Of a stretch of DNA of 64,000 bases, positions 8,378-15,830 are shown piece after piece. The notes beneath the pieces are model-generated. The model made no database searches. It was not told the origin of the DNA and was given only the letters and a program-made list of their open reading frames with translations. Each line of letters starts with the position of its first letter. Within the stretch, counting starts at the first letter, position 1. Position numbers and translations under genes: made by a program. The stretch is from assembly GCA_028825475.1 (NCBI GenBank), contig JAPKAB010000006.1, forward strand, positions 50,005-114,004, read 5' to 3'. Source of the DNA: Ascidiaceihabitans sp. (lineage in GTDB: Bacteria; Pseudomonadota; Alphaproteobacteria; Rhodobacterales; Rhodobacteraceae).

Positions 8378-9163
8378 TCAATCGGTGAGTTTTGCCCACA
8401 GATCAGGACGGCGTGCTTTGGTGATCTCACGCGACATTTCGCGACGCCATGCTTCGATTTTTGCGTGATTGCCAGACATCAAGACATCAGGGATTTTGTG
8501 CCCCATCCATTCTGCAGGTTTGGTATATTGAGGGTGCTCAAGCAAACCGTTTGAATGGCTTTCTTCAACAGCACTGTCCGCGTTCCCCAGCACACCTGGC
8601 AGCAAGCGCACTGTGGCATCAATCATTGCTTGGGCTGCAATTTCACCGCCGGTCATCACGAAGTCACCAAGGGACACTTCCATCACGCCGTAGTGTTGTA
8701 ATACACGTTCATCGACGCCCTCAAAGCGACCACATAGAACAGTAACGCCATCACACCGTGCCCAGTTGCGTGCCATCTCTTGATCAAAGCGGCGTCCGCG
8801 TGGGGACATATAAACCAGCGGCACATTGCCTTTGCTTTGGCGTTGTACCGCTTCAATCGCAGGGCCAATCACATCGGCGCGCAACACCATGCCAGCGCCG
8901 CCACCCGCAGGGGTGTCATCGACATTGCGGTGCTTGGTTAAACCGTGGCTGCGCAGGTCATGGGTGTGTAGTTGCCATTTACCGTCTTTCAATGCGCGGC
9001 CCGTCAGGCTTTCACCCAATACGCCAGGAAAAGCATTTGGAAACAGTGTCATAATCCGCGCCTGCCAAACGCCTGCCAATTCTTCATCGCCATCCATCAA
9101 GGACCGTGGTGTCAGTGTTGGGCGAATGGTTTTGCGCCCGTGCGACTTTGGATTATCGGTCAT
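8378..9163 (-). CDS. trmD: tRNA (guanine37-N1)-methyltransferase
   Basis: TrmD methylates G37 next to the anticodon and prevents +1 frameshifting. The 261-residue protein has the SPOUT trefoil-knot features: GGGAGMVLRADV, TVLCGRFEGVDERV and LGDFVMTGGEIAA, the last holding the catalytic-loop Asp. About 30 residues (MTDNPKSHGRK...) precede the conserved ARIMTLFPNAFPG opening, which is common in Rhodobacteraceae. The ATG at 9163 overlaps the upstream gene by 11 bases. It is the last gene of the leftward ffh-rpsP-rimM-trmD operon; rplS, a frequent neighbour, is absent. The 291 bases beyond the stop up to tolC hold the tolC promoter side and no gene that I can support. Confidence 0.95.
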   Translation of the reverse strand: MTDNPKSHGRKTIRPTLTPRSLMDGDEELAGVWQARIMTLFPNAFPGVLGESLTGRALKDGKWQLHTHDLRSHGLTKHRNVDDTPAGGGAGMVLRADVIGPAIEAVQRQSKGNVPLVYMSPRGRRFDQEMARNWARCDGVTVLCGRFEGVDERVLQHYGVMEVSLGDFVMTGGEIAAQAMIDATVRLLPGVLGNADSAVEESHSNGLLEHPQYTKPAEWMGHKIPDVLMSGNHAKIEAWRREMSREITKARRPDLWAKLTD

Positions 9164-9950
9164 TTTTCTGGGCCTCTGCGAGAATGATTTGCTTGGCTGC
9201 TTTGCATTCGTAGTGATCCGCATATGCACGGTTTGCTTCCAGTAAGGCAAGTAAAACAGTCTTATCCAGTCGTTCGTTGTGAATAGGTTGGGGGACGACT
9301 TTTTCGCGCAGACTTGGTGATATATCACATAGATCAAACACCGGATCAGCAGGGCCCAGCCTTAGGTCGCGGCAGTCCTCAAGGGCGGTATGGTGCACTG
9401 CAACGTTTACCTGTTTTCGCACCGCTTTGATGATCGGCTCAAATTCCGCTGCTTTCTCGTAGGTCTTTGCAAAGGTGTCATAGTCCAAGGTCATGGATGA
9501 GGACTTAACGTGTTCCCAATAGGCGCTTTGCAACCAGCTCTCGGATCCTCGTGTTGAGAAGTAGATGACCTGTTCAATATTTGGAAAACGTGCAGTTATT
9601 TCAGCGCAGTATCGTGACAGTAATATGGGGGCAGCGCTGTAGTCTGCCAGATCGCCGCGCCCCGGCATATGGCCTGAGAGTTCTTCGGCGGAGAGTAATA
9701 ACGCGCGTTTGGGCATCGCGACCAAATCATCAAGGACGGCACCGAAACGCGTTGTGGCTTTGACCAATGTTAGATCATCACGCCACGTTGAATAGCCACG
9801 GGTTGCATGCATTAAGTCCTGCATTTGCCCTTTAAGGCGCATTGCCAATTCGGGCTGTAGAAGCGGACGATTGGCACGTAAAACCTGTTGAACAGAGGAC
9901 GTGCCCGTTTTGTGGAAACCCGCGTGTATGATGATCTTGCGTGGCATCAA
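9153..9950 (-). CDS. Sulfotransferase-like P-loop protein
   Basis: A 265-residue protein opening KIIIHAGFHKTGTSSVQQVL. The GFHKTGTSS loop is the 5'-phosphosulfate-binding motif of PAPS-dependent sulfotransferases, and the later FSTRGSESWLQSAYWEHVK resembles their 3'-phosphate Arg/Ser motif. The acceptor is unknown; such proteins in marine bacteria modify cell-surface polysaccharides or lipids. It lies between rimM (40-base gap) and trmD (11-base overlap), a translational-machinery operon where it has no evident functional link. Base use looks like that of its neighbours. Confidence 0.7.
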   Translation of the reverse strand: MMPRKIIIHAGFHKTGTSSVQQVLRANRPLLQPELAMRLKGQMQDLMHATRGYSTWRDDLTLVKATTRFGAVLDDLVAMPKRALLLSAEELSGHMPGRGDLADYSAAPILLSRYCAEITARFPNIEQVIYFSTRGSESWLQSAYWEHVKSSSMTLDYDTFAKTYEKAAEFEPIIKAVRKQVNVAVHHTALEDCRDLRLGPADPVFDLCDISPSLREKVVPQPIHNERLDKTVLLALLEANRAYADHYECKAAKQIILAEAQKNDR

Positions 9951-9990
9951 AGACCTGCGTGCGCAGTAAGGGTTTCACTGCGCCACATGA

Positions 9991-10497
9991 TTAGAATAGG
10001 CCGTCAGGTGGGTCTGCGATGATGCGGCCCGTGTCCATATCGACAGTTGGAATGACCGCTAAGGTGAAGGGAACCAAAACCGTTGCTGAACTTTTGGGCA
10101 ACTGGACTTCCAACAAGTCGCCAGCGCCGTGGTTCTGTACGGATTTCACCGTGCCAAGGGTCGCCCCGCCTGTGTCTAGAACCTGCAGACCTGTGAGATC
10201 GGAATGATAATATTCGTCGTCTGGCAGGCTAGGCAGCTGATCGCGGCGGGCGTAGAGCTGTACACCTTTCATTGCATCAGCTTGTTCCTTTGTTGATATC
10301 TCGGGCATGCGGATCATAAAGCCACCTTTGACCGCACGCACAATGGCGATGGTGTATGAACCAGTCCCATCTTCACGGGTGAGGGGGCTGTAGGTTTCAA
10401 TGTCTTCTGCGATTGCGCAAAAGCTTTTGATGCGTAGCTCCCCGTTGACGCCATAAGAGCCGCCGATGCTACCGACACAGATCAATTCATTGCTCAT
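9991..10497 (-). CDS. rimM: 16S rRNA processing protein RimM
   Basis: RimM helps mature the 30S head and binds ribosomal protein S19. The 168-residue protein has the N-terminal RimM barrel ([21 protein letters not shown]) and the C-terminal PRC-barrel, including [13 protein letters not shown] and the hydrophobic [18 protein letters not shown] tail. Its ATG at 10497 overlaps the TGA of the upstream 47-codon gene in an ATGA arrangement, implying translational coupling. Confidence 0.95.
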   Translation of the reverse strand: MSNELICVGSIGGSYGVNGELRIKSFCAIAEDIETYSPLTREDGTGSYTIAIVRAVKGGFMIRMPEISTKEQADAMKGVQLYARRDQLPSLPDDEYYHSDLTGLQVLDTGGATLGTVKSVQNHGAGDLLEVQLPKSSATVLVPFTLAVIPTVDMDTGRIIADPPDGLF

Positions 10498-10637
10498 TTT
10501 GCTATTCCTTTGCAAAGTCCTGCGTCCATATCTCCGCCTAGTGTGGCACAGCGTTCAGAGGTTTGGCTACGTTCATAAAACTGTCCAGCGACAAAGGCGA
10601 GTAGAACAAAGATTATCAAGCGCATCAATCTGAACAT
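10494..10637 (-). CDS. Small single-pass membrane protein, 47 residues
   Basis: Between bluB and rimM there is an ORF of 47 codons. Its N-terminus [20 protein letters not shown] is a signal anchor, followed by a short soluble tail with two cysteines, [19 protein letters not shown] five bases before the ATG overlaps the bluB stop, and the TGA overlaps the rimM ATG, so both ends are tightly fitted to real genes. The Cys-x(11)-Cys tail with its Gly pairs could form a disulfide outside the inner membrane. Function is unknown; it is too short to be recorded by many gene callers. Confidence 0.7.
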   Translation of the reverse strand: MFRLMRLIIFVLLAFVAGQFYERSQTSERCATLGGDMDAGLCKGIAK

Positions 10638-10644
10638 TGGGACC

Positions 10645-11274
10645 TCAACGGGTTTCTATGGGCAGGGCCGCGCGGCGGGTTTCCCAGCCAGCGGTTTCTA
10701 ATTCGGGTGTGGTAGAGTTGGCTTCGGGCCAACCGATACACAAGTAAGCGATAAGGGACCAATCCTGAGGGATGTCCAGATCGGTGCATAGTTTTGGGGC
10801 ATCCAGAATGGAGACCCACCCCATACCTAAACCATGGGAGCGGGCATGTAGCCACATCAGATTGATCGCACCCACAACAGAATAGCGGCGCATTTCTGGC
10901 ATGGTCGTCGCGCCAAGGCCGGAGCCTTTGGTGGTGCTATCATCGCAGAAAATGGCAATGTGTTCAGGGGCTTCGGACATGCCTGATAACTTTAGGCCCG
11001 AATACATAGCAGCTTTTTCACCGTCATACCCTTCAAGGGCGGCGGCGTTGGCTGTTTGGTAATTTTCGATAGATTTCTGGCGAAGCTCTGGGGTTGTGAC
11101 CCGTACGATGCGCCAAGGTTCCGAAAGGCCCACGGAAGGGGCGAGGCGGAAGGTGTCGAGGCATTGCATCAGCAACGCCTCGTCCACCGGATCGCTGCGA
11201 AAGCGGCGCACGTCGCGCCGCCACCGCATCAGCTGCGATAGATCGGTTCGGAAGCTGTCCGAGAACGCTTCCAT
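10645..11274 (-). CDS. bluB: 5,6-dimethylbenzimidazole synthase
   Basis: BluB is an oxygen-dependent flavin destructase that breaks down FMNH2 to 5,6-dimethylbenzimidazole, the lower ligand of vitamin B12. The 209-residue nitroreductase-fold protein has WRRDVRRFRSDPVDEALL near the N-terminus (flavin phosphate contacts), RLAPSVGLSEPWRIVRV, the M-R-R-Y-S-V-V-G segment and AYLCIGWPE near the C-terminus. Length is normal. It sits eight bases after rpsP inside the SRP/ribosome operon, away from the cobC-cobD genes at 26-28 kb. Confidence 0.9.
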   Translation of the reverse strand: MEAFSDSFRTDLSQLMRWRRDVRRFRSDPVDEALLMQCLDTFRLAPSVGLSEPWRIVRVTTPELRQKSIENYQTANAAALEGYDGEKAAMYSGLKLSGMSEAPEHIAIFCDDSTTKGSGLGATTMPEMRRYSVVGAINLMWLHARSHGLGMGWVSILDAPKLCTDLDIPQDWSLIAYLCIGWPEANSTTPELETAGWETRRAALPIETR

Positions 11275-11282
11275 AACCGGTC

Positions 11283-11705
11283 TTATTCTGCTGCTGCTTC
11301 TTCAGCAGGAGCTTCAGCAGGAGCTTCTGCTGGTGCTTCAACAGGTGCTGCTGCGGCTTCTGCTGCTGCTTCTGCTTTAGCTGCTTTTTCTTCTGCGCGC
11401 TCAACGGCTTTCTTGTGTGGAGCACCCTTCTTAGGGTTGTTGCGCTCAGTTTTTGGAACAACGCCAGCAGCTTCTAGCATACGTGCGATACGGTCAGTTG
11501 GCTGTGCGCCTTGGCCCAACCAGTACTGAACGCGTTCCATGTTCATTTTCACGCGCTCTTCGCTGTCTTTAGCCAAAAGTGGGTTGTATGTGCCCAATTT
11601 TTCGATGAAGCGACCATCGCGTGGCATGCGGCTGTCAGCAGCTACGATGCGGTAAAATGGACGTTTCTTAGAGCCACCACGGGCCAAACGGATTTTCATA
11701 GACAT
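11283..11705 (-). CDS. rpsP: 30S ribosomal protein S16
   Basis: The S16 core of about 80 residues is clear: [40 protein letters not shown] and the later [19 protein letters not shown]. It is followed by a 50-residue Lys/Ala/Glu tail ending in [16 protein letters not shown], a low-complexity extension common in alphaproteobacterial S16 and probably exposed. I chose the ATG at 11705 (MSMKIRL) because AGGAAACAACAAC precedes it; the ATG two codons later is an alternative. It lies 19 bases downstream of the chorismate mutase stop. Confidence 0.96.
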   Translation of the reverse strand: MSMKIRLARGGSKKRPFYRIVAADSRMPRDGRFIEKLGTYNPLLAKDSEERVKMNMERVQYWLGQGAQPTDRIARMLEAAGVVPKTERNNPKKGAPHKKAVERAEEKAAKAEAAAEAAAAPVEAPAEAPAEAPAEEAAAE

Positions 11706-11724
11706 GTTGTTGTTTCCTTTGGGT

Positions 11725-12021
11725 TTATTCTTGATGTGTTTTGTGATGCTGAATGACTTCAGCGATGATGAAGTTGAGTAACTTCTTGGCAAAATCGGGG
11801 TCCAAGTCGGCCCGATTGGCCAAATCTTCTAGTCGTGCGATCTGTGTTGCCTCGCGGGCGGGATCGGACGGGGGAAGGTCGTGTTCAGCTTTGAGCTTGC
11901 CCACAGATTGTGTGTGTTTGAAACGCTCGCCAAGAGTATAGATCATGATCGCATCAAGGCGATCAATGCTTTCGCGGTGGCCCTTTAGGACCTCTGCTGC
12001 ACGGGTGACTGTGTCAGACAT
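11725..12021 (-). CDS. Chorismate mutase, AroQ class
   Basis: A 98-residue all-helical chorismate mutase that rearranges chorismate to prephenate on the way to Phe and Tyr. Visible signatures are the first helix [20 protein letters not shown], which carries the catalytic-site Arg, then [21 protein letters not shown] and the closing [20 protein letters not shown]. The ATG at 12021 follows GGAGGCCGTT. Placement between ffh and rpsP is a known Rhodobacteraceae arrangement. Three 11-base repeats lie 27-60 bases upstream. Confidence 0.9.
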   Translation of the reverse strand: MSDTVTRAAEVLKGHRESIDRLDAIMIYTLGERFKHTQSVGKLKAEHDLPPSDPAREATQIARLEDLANRADLDPDFAKKLLNFIIAEVIQHHKTHQE

Positions 12022-12047
12022 AACGGCCTCCAAATGCTGAAAATACA

Positions 12048-12080
12048 ACGTCGGTATTACGTCGGTATAGTGTCGGTATT
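12048..12080 (-). repeat. Three tandem 11-bp direct repeats upstream of chorismate mutase
   Basis: Units ACGTCGGTATT (12048-12058), ACGTCGGTATA (12059-12069) and GTGTCGGTATT (12070-12080) run head to tail; a weaker fourth unit may follow. They occupy most of the 87-base gap between the NIPSNAP stop and the chorismate mutase start. An 11-bp period puts each copy on the same face of the helix, as in PhoB/OmpR-type response-regulator boxes, so this may be an internal operator. Confidence 0.75.
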
Positions 12081-12108
12081 GCGTAGGTGGGCTGTACATA
12101 TGCAAACA

Positions 12109-12444
12109 TTAGATAAGCCCCAATTCAGCGGGGCTTGCGCCATCCAATAGTGGACGGGTGAAGGTGCGATCATAGGAAAGGATGCACTTTGTCTTCACTG
12201 CATAAGCATAGGCGGCCTGACATTCAGCGTCAGCGTCCATGCGTGTGCGGTAATCTTCATAGGCCGCAAGCGACGCAAAAGAAAACATGCACCAGGCTTT
12301 GTTGTTCGCGCCTTCATGAGGCAAGAAATAGCCGTGGTGTGTGCCACCCATTTTGTTGACCAAATAGATCCATGCTTTTGAATAGGTTTCAAAAGCCTCC
12401 AGCTGAGCTGGGTCGATCTTATAGGTTAGCGTACAGGTGATCAT
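12109..12444 (-). CDS. NIPSNAP-family protein
   Basis: A 111-residue ferredoxin-like dimeric alpha/beta-barrel protein. It opens MITCTLTYKIDPAQLEAFE, as NIPSNAP domains do, and has the central GGTHHGYFLPHEGANNKAW and the FASLAAYEDYRTRM helix. NIPSNAP domains are of uncertain biochemical role. Its ATG overlaps the ffh stop (12441-12444), so translation is probably coupled to ffh. An 87-base gap with direct repeats separates it from the chorismate mutase gene. Confidence 0.8.
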   Translation of the reverse strand: MITCTLTYKIDPAQLEAFETYSKAWIYLVNKMGGTHHGYFLPHEGANNKAWCMFSFASLAAYEDYRTRMDADAECQAAYAYAVKTKCILSYDRTFTRPLLDGASPAELGLI

Positions 12445-13967
12445 TTCTTCTTTCCGAAACCAGAAAGACCAGATGGCAGACCCATGCCGCCGCCCATTCC
12501 GCCAAGACCACCAAGGCTGGGCATCTTGCCGCCAAGTTGCTTGGCCGCTGCTTCAAGTGCTGCGGGGTCCATTTGGGACGGGTCCATGCCAGTCGGCATT
12601 CCGCCACCAGCACCGCCGCCGCCCATCATGCCCTTCATGGCTTGCTTCAGCATGCCACCTTTGCCCATTTTGCCCATCTTCTTCATCATGTCCGACATCT
12701 GGCGCTGCATCTTCACAAGTTTGTTCAGATCAGACACCTGCATGCCGGCACCTTTGGCGATCCGCTTTTTGCGGGAGGCCTGAAGAAGGGCAGGGTTAGC
12801 GCGTTCTTTTTTGGTCATGGATTGGATCAAAGCAATTTGCTGTTTCAGCAGCTTGTCGTCAAAACCTGCCGCTTCGACCTGCTTCGCCATTTTTCCCATG
12901 CCGGGCATCATGCCCATCATGCCTTGCATGCCGCCCATTTGGATCATTTGCTCAAGCTGCATCTTAAGGTCGTTCATATTGAACTGACCTTTGGCCATGC
13001 GCTTCATCATGCGCTCGGCTTGTTCGGCCTCGATCGTGTCTTGGGCTTTTTCAACAAGGGCAACGATATCACCCATGCCAAGGATACGGCCAGCGACGCG
13101 TTCAGGTTCGAACGTTTCAAGCGCATCCATCTTTTCGCCGAGGCCGACAAATTTGATTGGTTTGCCAGTGACCGCACGCATGGACAATGCAGCACCACCG
13201 CGACCATCACCGTCCATACGGGTCAGGACCACACCAGAGATGCCGATGCGTTGGTCAAAGTTTTCTGCGGTTTGCACTGCGTCTTGACCTGTTAGGCCAT
13301 CGACAACCAGCAATGTCTCGCGGGGGTTTGCAACGTCGCGAACGGCTTCGACCTGTTGCATCAACTCTTCGTCGATGGACAAGCGGCCCGCAGTGTCGAG
13401 CATATAGACGTCGTAGCCACCCATGTTCGCTTGGGTCTTGGCGCGCTTGGCGATGGATACGGGATCTTCGCCTTTGACGATTGGCAATGTGTCCACGCCA
13501 ATTTGAACGCCCAAAATTTGCAGCTGTTCCATCGCAGCCGGACGGTTCACGTCGAGAGAGGCCATAAGGACCTTTTTGCCCTCGCGCTCTTTCAGACGTT
13601 TCGCCAGCTTTGCAGTTGTTGTTGTCTTACCTGAACCTTGCAGACCTACCATCAAGATTGGGGCAGGTGGGCTATCAATCTTTAGGTGGCCTGGTTCGCC
13701 TTCACCCTTGAGGGTGTCGATCAATGCATCGTGCACAATCTTGACGACCTGTTGGCCCGGCGTCACAGATTTTGTGACCGCTTGGCCTGTGGCCTTGTCT
13801 TGGACAGCTTTTACAAAATTGGTGGCAACAGGAAGGGAAACGTCGGCCTCAAGCAGGGCCACACGCACTTCGCGCAGGGCTGTTTTGACGTCTTCGTCAG
13901 ACAGCGCACCTTGTTTTGTTAGTCGGTCAAAGACGCCGGAAAGGCGGTCGGATAGATTTTCAAACAT
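12441..13967 (-). CDS. ffh: Signal recognition particle protein Ffh
   Basis: Ffh binds signal peptides of nascent membrane proteins and, with 4.5S RNA and FtsY, delivers ribosomes to the Sec translocon. The 508-residue protein has the N domain, the GTPase G domain with G1 GLQGSGKTTT near 108-117, DTAGRLSIDEELMQQ, TRMDGDGRGGAA and GLGEKMDAL, then the methionine-rich M domain with QLEQMIQMGGMQGMMGMMPG and the RNA-binding SRKKRIAKGAGM. A Gly/Met-rich tail follows. It is first in the leftward operon that runs to trmD. GGAGCC precedes the ATG. Confidence 0.97.
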   Translation of the reverse strand: MFENLSDRLSGVFDRLTKQGALSDEDVKTALREVRVALLEADVSLPVATNFVKAVQDKATGQAVTKSVTPGQQVVKIVHDALIDTLKGEGEPGHLKIDSPPAPILMVGLQGSGKTTTTAKLAKRLKEREGKKVLMASLDVNRPAAMEQLQILGVQIGVDTLPIVKGEDPVSIAKRAKTQANMGGYDVYMLDTAGRLSIDEELMQQVEAVRDVANPRETLLVVDGLTGQDAVQTAENFDQRIGISGVVLTRMDGDGRGGAALSMRAVTGKPIKFVGLGEKMDALETFEPERVAGRILGMGDIVALVEKAQDTIEAEQAERMMKRMAKGQFNMNDLKMQLEQMIQMGGMQGMMGMMPGMGKMAKQVEAAGFDDKLLKQQIALIQSMTKKERANPALLQASRKKRIAKGAGMQVSDLNKLVKMQRQMSDMMKKMGKMGKGGMLKQAMKGMMGGGGAGGGMPTGMDPSQMDPAALEAAAKQLGGKMPSLGGLGGMGGGMGLPSGLSGFGKKK

Positions 13968-14075
13968 GCCAAGGCTCCTTTGCCCGATTACTGTTAACCC
14001 CTAAATAGGAAGGGGTGGTGACGATTGCATCATGACGATGCGAAATACAAAAATACCTAAGTCAGCTCATTGAGA

Positions 14076-14105
14076 CGGGGACAAAACAAAACAGTTTTGC
14101 CCCCG
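14076..14105. other. Hairpin upstream of ffh
   Basis: CGGGG-A-CAAAAC and GTTTTG-C-CCCCG pair as 5 + 6 bp with one A/C mismatch around a six-base loop. It lies about 110 bases upstream of the ffh start and is the rightmost part of a possible ffh leader, or the 3' stem of an azoR transcript. No T-run flanks it. Confidence 0.55.
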
Positions 14106-14132
14106 TGGGCGCGACGCGCTGACGGAGGGCGA

Positions 14133-14172
14133 TCCTTGATATAACAAGGACCGGAAGGGTTTATGCTTCCGG
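14133..14172. other. Two adjacent hairpins upstream of ffh
   Basis: TCCTTG-ATATAA-CAAGGA (14133-14150) is followed at once by CCGGAAG-GGTTTATG-CTTCCGG (14151-14172). Both stems are perfect. Together with the hairpin at 14076-14105 they make the 294-base azoR-ffh gap unusually structured. I looked for a 4.5S RNA here and did not find its conserved GGTCAGG/GGAAGCAGCC core. Confidence 0.55.
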
Positions 14173-14221
14173 ATGTTGATGCGGATGTAGGCCGTGGCGG
14201 GGATAGAGTCAATAGTTTAAG

Positions 14222-14245
14222 GGGGCAAAGCCGTTGCTCTGCCCC
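14222..14245 (-). terminator. Terminator-like hairpin after azoR
   Basis: GGGGCAAAGC-CGTT-GCTCTGCCCC forms a ten-pair stem with one wobble, beginning 16 bases beyond the azoR stop codon. On the azoR strand it is followed by CTTAAACTATT, a weak T-tract. Its position and stability fit an intrinsic terminator for azoR. Confidence 0.6.
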
Positions 14246-14261
14246 TTGTTTATCGACTGCA

Positions 14262-14840
14262 TTATGCCGCGATTGCGTCGATTTGGGTTTGTGCGCCCTT
14301 GAGCGCGGCATCAAGGTCGCCTGCAGTCCCCTCTGCGGCCACAAATGCGACGTCAGTGATTCCGATAAACCCAAGCATTGTGGTCATATAGGTACTTGCG
14401 TGATCCATTGGTGAGCCCAGAGGAACGCCGCCAGATGCGATGACGACAATGGCGCGTTTGCCTTCCATTAATCCAATGGGGCCTTTTTCTGTATATTGAA
14501 AAGTGTGGCCTGCGCGGCAAACCAGATCGACCCAGGCCTTTAGGCTGGCGGGGATGCCGAAGTTGTACATTGAAACGCCGATGACTAATGTGTCTGCGTC
14601 TTTGATCTCTTGGATCAAGCTGTCAGAGGTAGCGAGCTTTTCAGCCTGTTGTTTTGTGAGTTGATCAGCAGGTGTCCAATTCGCGCCAAGCCATGCTTCG
14701 TCCAGCTGTGGAAGGGGGTGGGCGAGTAGATCACGGTGTGTTGTTTGTCCGCCCAGTTTTTTAACGATTTGTGCTGAAAGCTGGCGTGACACTGATCCGT
14801 TTGTTCGTCCAGAGCTGTCGACTTGTAGAATGTGTGTCAT
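14262..14840 (-). CDS. azoR: FMN-dependent NADH:quinone oxidoreductase / azoreductase
   Basis: A 192-residue flavodoxin-fold enzyme that reduces quinones and azo compounds with NADH. It opens ILQVDSSGRTNGSVSRQL, whose S-R-x-x-S segment binds the FMN phosphate, and contains YNFGIPASLKAWVDLVCRAG and FIGITDVAFVAAEGTA, both typical of AzoR. The ATG at 14840 follows GGAACAGAC; the longer in-frame start is not supported. It is divergent from a LysR regulator 113 bases away, a common regulator-target arrangement, so that regulator probably controls it. Confidence 0.88.
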   Translation of the reverse strand: MTHILQVDSSGRTNGSVSRQLSAQIVKKLGGQTTHRDLLAHPLPQLDEAWLGANWTPADQLTKQQAEKLATSDSLIQEIKDADTLVIGVSMYNFGIPASLKAWVDLVCRAGHTFQYTEKGPIGLMEGKRAIVVIASGGVPLGSPMDHASTYMTTMLGFIGITDVAFVAAEGTAGDLDAALKGAQTQIDAIAA

Positions 14841-14953
14841 GTCTGTTCCTTGTGAGTGTGCTTGTCTGCATCCTACATAGGGATTGCATATTTGAACGTA
14901 AGGCACTTAAATTCACAGTCAGTGTTGGAATTTGCACATGACTGGGAATTGCC

Positions 14954-15829
14954 ATGAATAATTGGGATGAAATCAAGACCGCCTATCAGGTTGCCCGTAT
15001 GGGAACGGTGAGTGGTGCCGCCGAAGTATTGGGTGTGCACCATGCCACTGTCATTCGCCATATCGATGCGTTGGAAAGCCAGTTTGGGGTAAAGCTGTTT
15101 CAGCGCCATGCCCGTGGTTACACCGCGACCGAAGTTGGGGATGATTTGTTTCGTGTGGCTCAAGCGACAGATGATCAGTTCAACCAGTTGGTTGGGCGCA
15201 TCAAGGGACGTGGCACGGACGTGTCGGGTGAGTTGGTTGTGACATCGCTGGTTTCACTGGCCCCACGCATGGCTCCGTTGTTGGTGGCATTTCAGCAGGC
15301 CCATCCCGATGTTCTGATCCGCTATTTGACGGGTGAGCGGTTGTTTCGATTGGAATACGGCGAGGCACATGTTGCTATTCGTGCAGGCAATGCGCCGGAT
15401 CAACCGGACAATGTGGTGCAACCTTTTGTGCGACAACGGATGGGGCTTTATGCCAGTAGGGCCTATGTTGAACGCAACGGTGTGCCGCGGGATGTGGCAG
15501 ATTGTGCGACGCATCGCTTTGTGGGGCATGATGACGACAGCCGCGCACCCTTCAACAAATGGCTAAGTGAAAAGATACCCGAAGCCGCAGTGACATTTCG
15601 CAGCACAGACACCCGTGCGCTTGAACAAGCGGTTCTGGCAGGGGCGGGAATTGGGTTCATTGCGGTGATGGACGCGGATGCAAACCCTGAGTTGGTTGAG
15701 ATGTTTCCCCATCAAGAAGAATGGTCTGGGCCGTTGTGGTTGGTCACCCATGTTGATTTGCACCGTACAACCAAGGTGCAGGCCTTTGTAAACTTCCTGA
15801 AGGAACATTCCAAAGACTGGGATATGTAG
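14954..15829 (+). CDS. LysR-family transcriptional regulator
   Basis: A 291-residue LysR protein: N-terminal winged helix-turn-helix (IKTAYQVARMGTVSGAAEVL, then HHATVIRHIDALESQFG) and a periplasmic-binding-like effector domain from about residue 90 (GELVVTSLVSLAPRMAPLLV). It is divergent from azoR and lies one base upstream of an EamA exporter gene, so it may respond to a quinone or electrophile and control one or both. The effector is unknown. Confidence 0.88.
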   Translation: MNNWDEIKTAYQVARMGTVSGAAEVLGVHHATVIRHIDALESQFGVKLFQRHARGYTATEVGDDLFRVAQATDDQFNQLVGRIKGRGTDVSGELVVTSLVSLAPRMAPLLVAFQQAHPDVLIRYLTGERLFRLEYGEAHVAIRAGNAPDQPDNVVQPFVRQRMGLYASRAYVERNGVPRDVADCATHRFVGHDDDSRAPFNKWLSEKIPEAAVTFRSTDTRALEQAVLAGAGIGFIAVMDADANPELVEMFPHQEEWSGPLWLVTHVDLHRTTKVQAFVNFLKEHSKDWDM

Positions 15830-15830
15830 T

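Noticed and set aside
12537..13634. Rightward frames of up to 252 codons opposite ffh
   Set aside because: His/Leu-rich reverse images of the ffh G and M domains, with no recognisable domain or start context.
13968..14261. Possible 4.5S SRP RNA gene beside ffh
   Set aside because: The gap is structured, and GGACCGGAAGG faintly resembles the SRP loop, but the conserved GGTCAGG and GGAAGCAGCC elements and long closing helix are not present.
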